This document shows, piece after piece, positions 32,527 through 40,986 of a DNA stretch of 45,526 nt. The notes under the pieces are model-generated. The model had not been told where the DNA came from and did no database searches. It saw only the letters and a list, made by a program, of their open reading frames with translations. The stretch comes from Lachnospiraceae bacterium (GTDB taxonomy: Bacteria; Bacillota; Clostridia; Lachnospirales; Lachnospiraceae), in the NCBI GenBank assembly GCA_017465845.1, contig JAFTVH010000001.1, positions 1 to 45,526 of the forward strand, given 5' to 3'. The first letter of the stretch is position 1. The number at the start of each line of letters is the position of its first letter. The position numbers were made by a program, and so were the translations under genes.

Positions 32527-34722
32527 TCATAATTTTTTTAAGGAATACACAAACGCGCTATATTGTGGCTGTGTATGGGGAAGCAGGAGTCCGATATTGA
32601 TCAGAGCAGCGCCACTCAATATCTGACCTGTCTGTTCCACTTTATAAAGGCTCTCACCTTCCAAACCTCGCAAACGAACATAACTGTTTTTATCAATAAT
32701 AGAAATATCTTCTGTCACTACACATACAAGGCTTTCTTCGCCACTCTTTGACACAAACTGCCATGCAGTATAAATACTCTCATCATAGGGTGAGGACAAA
32801 CGATAATAGTCTCCTGACCTTATCAGTTCTTCATTCTTTCTGTAAAACTCAGAATAGACTGCACACTCTTCTCTCTCCTGCTCATTCATTTTGGCCGGAT
32901 CCAATTCGTAGCCAAAGGTACCATGCATCGCTGTGACAGCCCTGGTTTTAAGCGGTACCGTCCTGCCTGTCTTTTTATTCGGACACACTGAGACATGGGC
33001 TCCCATAGTACTTACCGGATAAACAAAAGAAGTTCCATATTGAATAGTCAGCCGGGATGGTGCATCGGTATTATCACTACACCAAATTTGAGGGAAATAG
33101 GTAAGCATAGCTCCGTCAAATCGTCCGCCTCCCCCACTACAGCCCTCAAACAAAATATCCGGGTGGGTCTTGACGATACCATCCAGAATCCGGTACAGTC
33201 CCAGGATATACCGATGATAAATTTCCCCTTGTCTCTCCGGTGGATAATATTGACTGTACACATCGCATACATAACGGTTATAATCCCATTTCACATAGTC
33301 CACACCGCCTGCATCCAGGATCTGGTTCACCGCTTTAATCAGATAATCACATACATCCGGTCCGGACAGATCAAGGCACAACTGATGGCGACTACGTGAA
33401 GGTGCTCTGCCGGGTACCTGCAGGCACCAGTCCGGGTGAGCGCGATAAAGGTCAGAATCCTCGTTAACCATTTCCGGTTCAAACCAGAGGCCAAAAGACA
33501 TTCCAAGGTCATGAATCCTGCGGGCAAGTACAGGAATACCGCCCGGAAGCTTCTTTTCATTTGCCACCCAATCTCCCAGTCCCGCTTTTTCATGATCTCT
33601 TGCACCAAACCAACCATCATCCAAAACGAACATATCCGCGCCCAACTGTCTGGAAATTTCTGCAGTGCTTAACAGTTTTTCACTGTCAAAAGAAAAGTGG
33701 AACGGTTCCCAACTGTTAAGCACAATGGGACGTCTCTCGTTTACAAAACGGCTTTCGCAAGCATTCTGTCTGAAAATATCATGATAGCTGTGACTCAGTT
33801 TTGCCAATCCCTCTCCGGAATACGCCATCACAACCTCCGGTGCTTCAAAACATTCTCCTTTGTCCACCAGATAATCAAACTGCTTGGGGTGTATCCCCAT
33901 TGCCACACGCGTTTGGCTATATCCGTCCACTTCTGCATCAAACACAAAATTACCGCTGTACATCAGAGCAAATCCATAAGCATTGCCTTGATCCTCATCA
34001 GTATTTCTGTCGCACACAATAGCAGATGGATTGTGGAAATGGCCGGATACCCCACGGAAAGATCCCAGTTCCTGAATGCCATGTGTCAGATGGTGTCGTT
34101 CGGTCTGCCGTTCAAAATAATGATGCCCGAAAAAGCCGATCAGATCAAAATCACTTGTCATAAAATCAAGGCTTGCAGACATCATTCGCTGCAGATGAAT
34201 ACCTTTTGCTGATCCATTATAGAGAATTGCAGCTCTGGTAATTACATCTTTATCATAAAATACCCCATAAAGAAGTTTTACAGATATATGGGTAATTTCA
34301 TCTTTCAGTATAATTTCCAGTGTCTCCACATTTTCCTTTTCTGCAGCATAAAGTGTCGGAAGTGAGGAAAGGCGATACTTTCCATGATATATTTTGTGTG
34401 AATGGTACTTTCCCACAAAAGCATAACTTCCATCAGCATTGACTATTTCTATAGAAGGAATACGATAGTCCCCTGCATCATTGGAGGAAAATTCCTGGGG
34501 ATATGCACACAACGAATAGACACGGTCCTCTCCCACTTCTGCCGGATTGGACTCATGACTTCTAACAACATGAGGAATCAGATAAGATACATCTTCATCC
34601 GAAATCTTTTTACCATAGTACAAATGTAACAAATGCCCATACTCTGACACTTTCATCTGATAAGTGCTGTTTGCAGTATGGATACTAAATACATGCTTTG
34701 TTTGATTATATATAATAGACAT
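32527..34722 (-). CDS. Alpha-galactosidase, GH36
   Basis: A 731-residue GH36 enzyme that releases terminal alpha-galactose, for example from raffinose-type or galactomannan fragments. Landmarks in order: WEPFHFSFDSEKLL (338-351), FVLDDGWFGAR (365-375), GLWFEPEMVNEDSDLYRAHPDW (411-432), nucleophile D480 in YVKWDYNRY, then EGCSGGGGRFD (526-536) and acid/base D550 in CSDNTDAPSR. The size and motifs match tetrameric AgaA-type enzymes; no signal peptide. It lies between GH10 copy 1 and the AraC relic. The corresponding place in the right unit holds only about 30 bases, so this gene was inserted here or lost there. Its ATG follows GGGAG. Confidence 0.93.
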   Translation of the reverse strand: MSIIYNQTKHVFSIHTANSTYQMKVSEYGHLLHLYYGKKISDEDVSYLIPHVVRSHESNPAEVGEDRVYSLCAYPQEFSSNDAGDYRIPSIEIVNADGSYAFVGKYHSHKIYHGKYRLSSLPTLYAAEKENVETLEIILKDEITHISVKLLYGVFYDKDVITRAAILYNGSAKGIHLQRMMSASLDFMTSDFDLIGFFGHHYFERQTERHHLTHGIQELGSFRGVSGHFHNPSAIVCDRNTDEDQGNAYGFALMYSGNFVFDAEVDGYSQTRVAMGIHPKQFDYLVDKGECFEAPEVVMAYSGEGLAKLSHSYHDIFRQNACESRFVNERRPIVLNSWEPFHFSFDSEKLLSTAEISRQLGADMFVLDDGWFGARDHEKAGLGDWVANEKKLPGGIPVLARRIHDLGMSFGLWFEPEMVNEDSDLYRAHPDWCLQVPGRAPSRSRHQLCLDLSGPDVCDYLIKAVNQILDAGGVDYVKWDYNRYVCDVYSQYYPPERQGEIYHRYILGLYRILDGIVKTHPDILFEGCSGGGGRFDGAMLTYFPQIWCSDNTDAPSRLTIQYGTSFVYPVSTMGAHVSVCPNKKTGRTVPLKTRAVTAMHGTFGYELDPAKMNEQEREECAVYSEFYRKNEELIRSGDYYRLSSPYDESIYTAWQFVSKSGEESLVCVVTEDISIIDKNSYVRLRGLEGESLYKVEQTGQILSGAALINIGLLLPHTQPQYSAFVYSLKKL

Positions 34723-34741
34723 ACTATAAATTCTCCCAACA

Positions 34742-34813
34742 CTATTTTCTGTTTTTTCGATGCTCTAGCGGAGATTGTCCTGTAACCTGGTGAAATCTTC
34801 TGCTAAAACTTGC
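34742..34813 (-). pseudogene. Relic of the C-terminus of a membrane AraC regulator
   Basis: Read on the minus strand, this stretch encodes SFSRRFHQVTGQSPLEHRKNRK and a TAG. That is nearly the exact end of the intact regulator at 37871-40033 (SFSRRFRQITGQSPLEYRKNRK). Nucleotide similarity to 37866-37938 ends abruptly at about 34813. It has no start or upstream domain. The flank toward the alpha-galactosidase (ACTATTTTCTG) also matches the intact copy. It marks where a second copy of the regulator gene was lost. Confidence 0.85.
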
Positions 34814-34855
34814 TCTGATCTTTAAAAGCTTCAGACTTCGGAGAAGCCATAAAAA

Positions 34856-36010
34856 TTATATTTCAGGTATTTCTATTTGCACTTCATGCCCCAGCTTACT
34901 GGATTTCATGATACCATCAATAATCGCCTGATTATATAATATCTGACAGGTAGGCACAGGCGCTTTCCCTCCGGTAATTACTGCATCCAGAAACGACCTG
35001 ATCTTTTTATCAAACAACTCTCCATCTGAAGGTATCAGCGGAACCTCTATCTGTGAAGGCAGACCTGCCACATCACGATAAACAGTCATAGGTTTGTGGA
35101 AAGTTCCGTTCCAACAATCTGTAGAAGGTATCCGCAGAGCACCTTTGGTACCCATAATGATGGTATCACCGGGCGTATCAAGATGCATATACCACGCAAT
35201 ACGGAAATCCAGAACAATATCTCCTTCCAGACGGATATACGCTGAAGCAAAGTCATCAACACTGAACATTTCTGCGCACTCCGGTTTATTTACCTTAGCA
35301 TAGGATGAGGGATCTTTTCCGAAATAATCTGTCATTTGTCCTGACACTGTAAGCGGCTTCGGATATCCCAGGGCATTCAGCACAAGGTCCAACGAGTAAC
35401 ATCCGATATCACCCACAGCACCGATTCCTGCCTTTTCTTCCTCAATGAAAGTAGTACTCCAGCTGACAGGGATGCCATGGCGACGACCGCCACCCGTCTG
35501 TATATAATATACCTTACCCAGTTCTCCGGATTCTACTATTTTTTTGATCATTTGCATATTTCCATCAAAACGAGGCTGAAATCCCACTGATACGATTTTG
35601 CCGCTCTTTTTTTCTGCCCTGCAGATTTCCACCGCCTCATCAAGGGTCACCGTCATGGGCTTCTCCAAAAGTACCGGCAGACCATGCTCCAAAGCATATA
35701 TCGTGCACTCTTTATGAGTACTGTTATAGGTGCAGACACTGACCGCATCAAGATCCATGGTATCAATCATCTCCCTGTAGTCTTCAAATGCTCTGGCTTC
35801 CACACCATGCCTCTCAAAAAATTGTGCCGCTTTACCGGGAATCAGGTCTGCACCGGCAACCACTTCTGCATCCCGCTGTTTTAAATAACTCTTTATATGC
35901 GAATTAGCAATACCACCGGTACCTATAATACCTATACGGAGCTTTCTGCTGCTGCAGACTGCTTCTTTCTCTGTCATATCTGTCGAAAAATCATTTAAAT
36001 CTAATGCCAT
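34856..36010 (-). CDS. Gfo/Idh/MocA family oxidoreductase
   Basis: NAD(P)-dependent sugar oxidoreductase of 384 residues. The Rossmann fold begins RIGIIGTGGIANSHIK (25-40), the EKP motif with catalytic K117 lies in LPVLLEKPMTV, and the active-site segment reads D201-I-G-C-Y205. The tyrosine replaces the histidine of inositol dehydrogenases, as in glucose-fructose oxidoreductase-like members. The first 20 residues are an extra tail. The ATG follows GAGGAGG. It is the first gene behind the retained promoter at 36116-36144 and heads the operon oxidoreductase, alpha-galactosidase, GH10, six-hairpin protein. Oxidation of a released sugar or of an intact glycoside is plausible; the substrate is unknown. 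Confidence 0.88.
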   Translation of the reverse strand: MALDLNDFSTDMTEKEAVCSSRKLRIGIIGTGGIANSHIKSYLKQRDAEVVAGADLIPGKAAQFFERHGVEARAFEDYREMIDTMDLDAVSVCTYNSTHKECTIYALEHGLPVLLEKPMTVTLDEAVEICRAEKKSGKIVSVGFQPRFDGNMQMIKKIVESGELGKVYYIQTGGGRRHGIPVSWSTTFIEEEKAGIGAVGDIGCYSLDLVLNALGYPKPLTVSGQMTDYFGKDPSSYAKVNKPECAEMFSVDDFASAYIRLEGDIVLDFRIAWYMHLDTPGDTIIMGTKGALRIPSTDCWNGTFHKPMTVYRDVAGLPSQIEVPLIPSDGELFDKKIRSFLDAVITGGKAPVPTCQILYNQAIIDGIMKSSKLGHEVQIEIPEI

Positions 36011-36026
36011 AATATTTATCCTCCTC

Positions 36027-36071
36027 TTAACTTTTTACAGATCCAATCATCATTCCTTTTACAAATATTTC
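36027..36071 (-). pseudogene. Relic of the C-terminus of an LplC-type permease
   Basis: On the minus strand this encodes EIFVKGMMIGSVKS and a stop, matching the last residues of the intact permease at 40077 (KYFVKGMMIGSVKG). A one-base deletion lies near its upstream end. At 36071/36072 it joins directly to sequence matching the region 22 bases upstream of the binding-protein gene. The binding protein and first permease are gone, and so is all but the tip of the second permease. Confidence 0.8.
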
Positions 36072-36230
36072 GGACCGTTCCTCTTCTTTTCCGGATTGTC
36101 CGTGTGCACGATCATATCTTACATAAGCAGATGTATTTTGTAAATATACATTTTTTATTATCTGAAATTTTACACAACGTCCACTTTTTTACACATTCGT
36201 AAATATGCATATTTTATTTTGTTTCACCGT
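36072..36230 (-). promoter_or_regulatory. Duplicated promoter/operator region now serving the oxidoreductase operon
   Basis: It closely matches 43668-43850, upstream of the binding-protein gene. The promoter is conserved: TTTACA (36139-36144), 17 bases, TAAGAT (36116-36121) on the minus strand. Two operator-like copies remain: TTTTGTAAATATACA (36136-36150) and ATTCGTAAATATGCA (36195-36209), 59 bases apart. The first overlaps the -35. The oxidoreductase start is about 100 bases downstream, past the permease relic. Confidence 0.7.
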
Positions 36231-36257
36231 TACTGCAGGAATCCTGTCCTTAGATGA

Positions 36258-36308
36258 AAAGAGAGTTGTAAACATCACTGAATTAACAGATGGTTCACAA
36301 CTCTCTTT
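36258..36308 (-). terminator. Intrinsic terminator between the two duplicated units
   Basis: AAAGAGAGTTGT (36258-36269) and ACAACTCTCTTT (36297-36308) form a 12-bp perfect stem with a 27-base loop that can pair partly. On the minus strand the distal arm runs into TTTTC. It would stop transcripts of the right-unit operon after GH10 copy 2 and insulate the left promoter. The plus-strand reading also ends in a T-rich stretch. Confidence 0.7.
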
Positions 36309-36309
36309 A

Positions 36310-36416
36310 TTCTTTTATCTGGCAGATTGCTCCTTGCGCAGATTTATCCCATTTTAACTCGACAATCAGCGCCGGCTAATAAACTTGCATCCTGCTGTTT
36401 CGGCAATTTGGGCAAG
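36310..36416 (-). pseudogene. Scar of a third AAA/PD-(D/E)XK gene
   Basis: Two pieces of the gene now at 43942-45522 are fused. 36311-36376 matches about 44067-44132 (the part encoding the E-x-K strand and following helix) with one mismatch. 36377-36416 matches about 45070-45109 (the Walker B region) with one mismatch. The roughly 940 bases between them are missing, as are both ends of the gene. It then abuts GH10 copy 2. Confidence 0.88.
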
Positions 36417-36418
36417 CC

Positions 36419-37837
36419 CTATCTTTCCAGTTCTATTATATTTTCTATTGCACCATCTTTATGAATTCCGAAACTGTAATTCACGCCTTCCGCCTGCAAA
36501 ATATAATCACCGTAAAATCCACGAAAATCCACTTTTCCGTTTTCATCCGTCACCAGTTCCAGGTCAGTATGCCATTCTTTTTCGAAAAGTTCCTTCAATG
36601 CCAGTGCCGCCTTCTTAGGTGTTAATTCACGATGGAATAATCCTCCACGAACTCTGTTCTCGCTACTGATTCCATTAGGCTCTACGTATGCCATTCCATC
36701 CACTGTATTCCAATAAACTACCGATTCCATGCCGGGAATAGAGAACCAAAGGCGATACAGGTGACGCAGAATATCTGCCTGTAGTTCCTCTGCCTCCTCA
36801 TCCTCACCAAAAGTGGGAATCGTCACTTCGGTAATCTCCAAAGGCTTTCCGAATTCAGCCAGATATCCCAGCCCATCAAGTACTTTTACGGGATTAAAAT
36901 ACTGCAGAACTTTAAAGATTTCCGTTTCCTGAGGCCCCCTGGCGCCGCAGAAAATGTGGTTTTGTATGCCGATTTTGTCAATGAATGCCCCTTTCAAAAG
37001 CAGTCCTTCAATGAACATGAAATATGGACTGCGGTAATCCTGCTCTGCAATTTCCGGTACACGGTTACTTTCATTGATAACCAGTGTATCCCCCGGGAAA
37101 TATTTTCTGGCAAGCTGATAAGCCCAAAGAGGAGTATCCCTCTTTTCACACAAAACCGAACATGCATCGCCCCAATTCCCTTCATCTAAAAGTTCATTGG
37201 TTACTTCAAATTCATACATTTTTCCTGAATAACGCTCTGCAATCTGGCTAAAGCGTTTTTCGTAAAGTTCCTTCATTGCCTTTTCATCCCGTTTAGGGAG
37301 CCATGATGGAATGAATTTGTCGTAAAACAGGCAATGCAGTTTAGGCAAAACGCCGTACTCGTTACAATAATCTACACACAAATCCGGTGCAGGTCTACGG
37401 TAAATTTTCGGGCTATCTGCTGCAAAGCGTAGTTTTCCCTGTTCCGGCTCCAGCTCAGCCCAGTAGAAGGGAACCGTGGCAAGATTAAAATATTGATGGA
37501 ATGTGTCCCGGAAAATTTTATTTTCTTCTTCCGTCTTAAATTCATCCAATAGAAAAATGTTAGCACCATATTTAAAGTCATGTGTTTTCTGCTGTATACG
37601 TATCCGCTTACCGCTGAGCGGAGTTCCGTTTTGATCAGTCAGCTTCATGGTACAATCGCCTTTTCTATATTTTTCAATGGCAGGCTCCACACGTTCCGTA
37701 AACAGTTCCTTGTTGTTTTCAAATTTTTCCATACAAAGCATTCTATAAGCCTTATTTTTCTGCTTTGTATCACCAGACAATAGCATTTCCCGAATTTTCT
37801 CCATATCATGGGTTGACTTTGTTGATTCAATGCTCAT
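36419..37837 (-). CDS. GH10-like endo-beta-xylanase family protein, copy 2
   Basis: A 472-residue paralogue of the protein at 31092-32510, with the same length and layout: N-terminal helical segment, beta module GDCTMKLTDQNGTPLSGKRIRI, GH10 barrel with E215 in YEFEVTNELL and E337 in LEITEVTIP, and a C-terminal domain. No signal peptide. The start at 37837 lies behind GGAGG at nine bases. Substitutions cluster in the N-terminal 65 residues and on loops such as DEGNWGDA (DEWKWGDT in copy 1), near the acid/base, which could shift specificity. It is the last gene of the intact uptake operon, directly behind the regulator gene. Confidence 0.86.
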   Translation of the reverse strand: MSIESTKSTHDMEKIREMLLSGDTKQKNKAYRMLCMEKFENNKELFTERVEPAIEKYRKGDCTMKLTDQNGTPLSGKRIRIQQKTHDFKYGANIFLLDEFKTEEENKIFRDTFHQYFNLATVPFYWAELEPEQGKLRFAADSPKIYRRPAPDLCVDYCNEYGVLPKLHCLFYDKFIPSWLPKRDEKAMKELYEKRFSQIAERYSGKMYEFEVTNELLDEGNWGDACSVLCEKRDTPLWAYQLARKYFPGDTLVINESNRVPEIAEQDYRSPYFMFIEGLLLKGAFIDKIGIQNHIFCGARGPQETEIFKVLQYFNPVKVLDGLGYLAEFGKPLEITEVTIPTFGEDEEAEELQADILRHLYRLWFSIPGMESVVYWNTVDGMAYVEPNGISSENRVRGGLFHRELTPKKAALALKELFEKEWHTDLELVTDENGKVDFRGFYGDYILQAEGVNYSFGIHKDGAIENIIELER

Positions 37838-37870
37838 GCCTATTATCCTCCAATTATAATTTTTACCACA

Positions 37871-40033
37871 CTATTTTCTGTTTTTTCGATACTCTAACGG
37901 AGATTGTCCTGTAATCTGACGAAATCTCCTGCTGAAGCTTCCCGCATTATAATATCCCACTTCCAGTCCGATTTCCGCAGCAGTAATATCAGTGTTTTCC
38001 AGCAGATATTTCGCGCGATTGATTTTTAGCTCCGTAACATAATCATTAATAACGATTCCGCTTTTTTCATGAAAATACTTGCTCAATGCAGGTAAACTCA
38101 TGCCATATTTCTCCGCCATTTCCTGAAAAGAGAAATTAGGGTCATTATATCGCTCTGCGAGATATTGCTTCATTTTATCTATCACAGGGATACTCTTTGA
38201 TTCCGGTTCGCCGTGATTATTAGCCTCTTTCGCAAAAAAGTCTGAGAGCTCCTTAAGATAAATAAAGTAAAAATTCTTCTCACGGTTCTTAAACAATAAT
38301 AGGATATCTGCCTTTTCTACCGGATTCATTATGTATTCTTTCACATCTGACAATATATATGTCAGGTTCATGCATACGTACTGATTCCAATACAATTCTT
38401 TCTCCCGACATAATTCCAGTAATCTGTTTAAATAGGATTCCGCTTTCCGCCAGTTACCTGCTTTGATCTGCTCCTGTATATACCTGCATTCCGCCACCGG
38501 AAGCTGCTTCTCTTTTTCGTCGTCCAGCCAAAGGATGCCTTTTTGCTTGCCTGTCATTTCATCCAGTATGGCTGCCCTGATAAATCCCATCGGCACCTGT
38601 TCAATATCATAACATTTTTCACTGGATGATATTTTACCGATACTGCTGTCCGTTTTTAAAATTGCCTCAAGCTGTTCATTGAGAGAGGACACCGCTGTAT
38701 GACTCATATTCCAGATAACCACAAATCGCAGTCCATGCTCCAATTCCTTTACCACGAAACTGACATTGGTCATTTTACAGCTCTGCAGATACTCAACAAG
38801 TTCTTCTTCTGAAAGTGAATAATTCATACTGATTACCGTTACATACAATATGCCGTCATACATACCAAAATCAAGCATATTATAGACAAGATTACGTTCT
38901 TCTGCTGTACGCAGTTCCCCCCGCAGTAATTTTGCAATCAGGTAGCTTCGATAGTTTTTAACCTGTTCCTGAAGAAACAGACTTTTCTCTTCCAGATATT
39001 CCATGGAGGCATTAATAAAGTCATACACGCCTTCGTCTTTACCGCCGTTTCTACCATATATTTTCTCTGCTCTTTCCTTAATCTCATGAATCGGTTTATA
39101 AATCAGAGCACTCAAACAAGAGACAAACACTGCCCCGGAAATCAGAAGCAGTGCAATCAAAGCCATCCACAATCTTGTTTGAAATTCCACCTGTTTTGAC
39201 AGGCTGTCCCCACTTATCACATTGATAAATTCATAGTTACTCACTTCGGAGACCGCTCTGGACACCACGTAATTAGTTCCACCGTATGAAACAATGTCAC
39301 AATCATCTTTGGCGGAGTTTATGATTTTCTCATATTGCTCCTGTTTAAGCTCTCCGTCATTGCTTACAAAACTAAGAGCGTTTCCCTCATTATCCACAAT
39401 ACAGGACATACCGATCCCATCACTTAACTGCTCCTGCATGATTGCTTCAATTTTGCTAATGTCCACAACGAATATGACACTGACGGAATGTCGAAACGTT
39501 TTACTAAATCTGCTGAAAAGCTTGTAAGGATGCCCCGAATTTATGGCATCCAGATTCTGAAAAGCTTCGCTTTCCAGATATTCAAAAAATTTCTCCTCAC
39601 TCTTGTCTGCTATTTGGTATAGTTTGCAAAAAATATGTTTATGGCAGGAGCCGCTTGACGAAAATAGATATTCGTTTCCACTCTGATAAACAAAAATATC
39701 CGATATATATTTCTGATTCAGGGTAAGCATATCCAGCTTTGAAGAGATTCTTCGAGTTCCCAGGAAATCGCTGGGTACAAGTATTGCTCCGAAATCATTG
39801 TCCATAAAGATACTATTGGCTGCATCTTCCATATTTTCCAAAAGCAGATCCAGTTCTTTTACAACTGTACTTAACCGATTCTGGGATACTCTCAATATAT
39901 AATTATCCATCTGCTTAATATATACATTCTGTACAAACACGATAATTAGCAGACATGGAAAGATCAGGATGGCAAAAAATGAAATTAATATAGTATGAAA
40001 ACCCTGTGTTTTTTTCTTTAACAATTTTTTCAC
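37871..40033 (-). CDS. Membrane-anchored AraC family regulator
   Basis: A 720-residue one-piece sensor and transcription factor. The first membrane segment is at about 13-33 (TILISFFAILIFPCLLIIVFV). An extracytoplasmic sensing region of about 250 residues follows, then a second segment at about 286-307 (LWMALIALLLISGAVFVSCL) and a HAMP-like YKPIHEIKERAEKIYG. After a cytoplasmic linker, the C-terminal 100 residues hold the AraC HTH pair (FSFQEMAEKYGMSLPALSKYFHEKSG; ITAAEIGLEVGYYNAGSFSRRFRQITGQSPLEYRKNRK). The GTG start at 40033 follows AGGAGG. Such regulators sense an external oligosaccharide, sometimes via the binding protein, and activate the adjacent uptake operon. Confidence 0.88.
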   Translation of the reverse strand: MKKLLKKKTQGFHTILISFFAILIFPCLLIIVFVQNVYIKQMDNYILRVSQNRLSTVVKELDLLLENMEDAANSIFMDNDFGAILVPSDFLGTRRISSKLDMLTLNQKYISDIFVYQSGNEYLFSSSGSCHKHIFCKLYQIADKSEEKFFEYLESEAFQNLDAINSGHPYKLFSRFSKTFRHSVSVIFVVDISKIEAIMQEQLSDGIGMSCIVDNEGNALSFVSNDGELKQEQYEKIINSAKDDCDIVSYGGTNYVVSRAVSEVSNYEFINVISGDSLSKQVEFQTRLWMALIALLLISGAVFVSCLSALIYKPIHEIKERAEKIYGRNGGKDEGVYDFINASMEYLEEKSLFLQEQVKNYRSYLIAKLLRGELRTAEERNLVYNMLDFGMYDGILYVTVISMNYSLSEEELVEYLQSCKMTNVSFVVKELEHGLRFVVIWNMSHTAVSSLNEQLEAILKTDSSIGKISSSEKCYDIEQVPMGFIRAAILDEMTGKQKGILWLDDEKEKQLPVAECRYIQEQIKAGNWRKAESYLNRLLELCREKELYWNQYVCMNLTYILSDVKEYIMNPVEKADILLLFKNREKNFYFIYLKELSDFFAKEANNHGEPESKSIPVIDKMKQYLAERYNDPNFSFQEMAEKYGMSLPALSKYFHEKSGIVINDYVTELKINRAKYLLENTDITAAEIGLEVGYYNAGSFSRRFRQITGQSPLEYRKNRK

Positions 40034-40076
40034 TATAATTACCTCCTGTTTTCAGCAGAGCACCCGGCATCTACTG

Positions 40077-40973
40077 TTACCCCTTGACAGACCCGATCAT
40101 CATTCCTTTTACAAAATATTTCTGAAGGAACGGATACAATATGAGTACCGGCAGACTGGAAAAAATAATAATTGCATATCTCATGGAATTGGCTAATTGC
40201 TGCATAACTGACTGTGTTTCGGGATCCACCATATCATCCGGTGAAAACTGATTACTCAGCAGAATCTCACGTAGTATAACCTGAAGCGGAAATTTTTCTC
40301 TTTCGGTAATATACATTAGGGCATCAAAATAAGAATTCCAGTGACCCACACCGTAAAACAGCACCAGAATAGCCACTAACGTGCTGGACAAGGGCATTAC
40401 AACTTTGCGGAAAAATCCTAATCTGCCGCATCCGTCTATCTGTGCAGCCTCATATAGTTCTTTCGGTATATTACTTTCCAGAAAAGATCTGGCAATCATC
40501 AGGTTATATGCGTTTACCGCACAAGGAATGACCATAACCCAGAAACTGTTAATTAAATGGATATCCCTCATTAAAAAGTATTTCGGAATAATTCCTCCGC
40601 CAAAGTACATGGTAAACGTAATTAAGAATAATATAACTCTTCTTCCATACAATTCCCTTACTGAAAGCGCATAGGCGGCAGTCATCGTCATAAATATGTT
40701 CAGAATCGTTCCTATCACTGTATAAAGAATTGTATTTTTATATCCTATAAACAGGTTCTCATTTGAAAATGTCCGCTCATATCCCAGAAACGTGATCCCT
40801 TTGGGCAGCAAACCAATCTTTCCCTGATAAACCAGTGTGGGATCGCTGAAAGAGGCAATTACTACAAAATAAAGCGGATATGCCACTATCAGGAAAAAGA
40901 CAACCAGAATAGTCGTATTCACACTATGAAAAATCCTGTCATTTTTGGACAGTTTTATTTTTTTCTTATCCAT
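40077..40973 (-). CDS. Carbohydrate ABC transporter permease, LplC/YtcP type
   Basis: A 298-residue inner-membrane subunit of the importer encoded here. It has about six membrane segments, the EAA loop YEAAQIDGCGRLGFFRKVVMPL (about 187-208), and the LplC tail YFVKGMMIGSVKG. It follows the LplB partner by 13 bases and precedes the regulator gene. The last 14 codons survive as a relic at 36027-36071 in the left unit. No ATPase gene is present, so a shared MsmK-type ATPase is expected elsewhere. Confidence 0.92.
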   Translation of the reverse strand: MDKKKIKLSKNDRIFHSVNTTILVVFFLIVAYPLYFVVIASFSDPTLVYQGKIGLLPKGITFLGYERTFSNENLFIGYKNTILYTVIGTILNIFMTMTAAYALSVRELYGRRVILFLITFTMYFGGGIIPKYFLMRDIHLINSFWVMVIPCAVNAYNLMIARSFLESNIPKELYEAAQIDGCGRLGFFRKVVMPLSSTLVAILVLFYGVGHWNSYFDALMYITEREKFPLQVILREILLSNQFSPDDMVDPETQSVMQQLANSMRYAIIIFSSLPVLILYPFLQKYFVKGMMIGSVKG

Positions 40974-40986
40974 TATTACTACCTCA

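Larger units (their letters stand above)
31092..36416. repeat. Left unit of a tandem segmental duplication (degraded)
   Basis: In order it contains GH10 copy 1, an AraC relic, a permease relic, the duplicated promoter and the AAA/PD-(D/E)XK scar. This is the same order as the intact unit 36419-45522. An alpha-galactosidase and an oxidoreductase occupy positions absent from the right unit. The right boundary abuts GH10 copy 2 at a shared CTATC. Confidence 0.8.

Noticed and set aside
34823-34848. Small hairpin after the oxidoreductase stop (GCTTC/GAAGC) as terminator
   Set aside because: Five base pairs and a weak tail; the downstream genes in the same direction appear to share the transcript.
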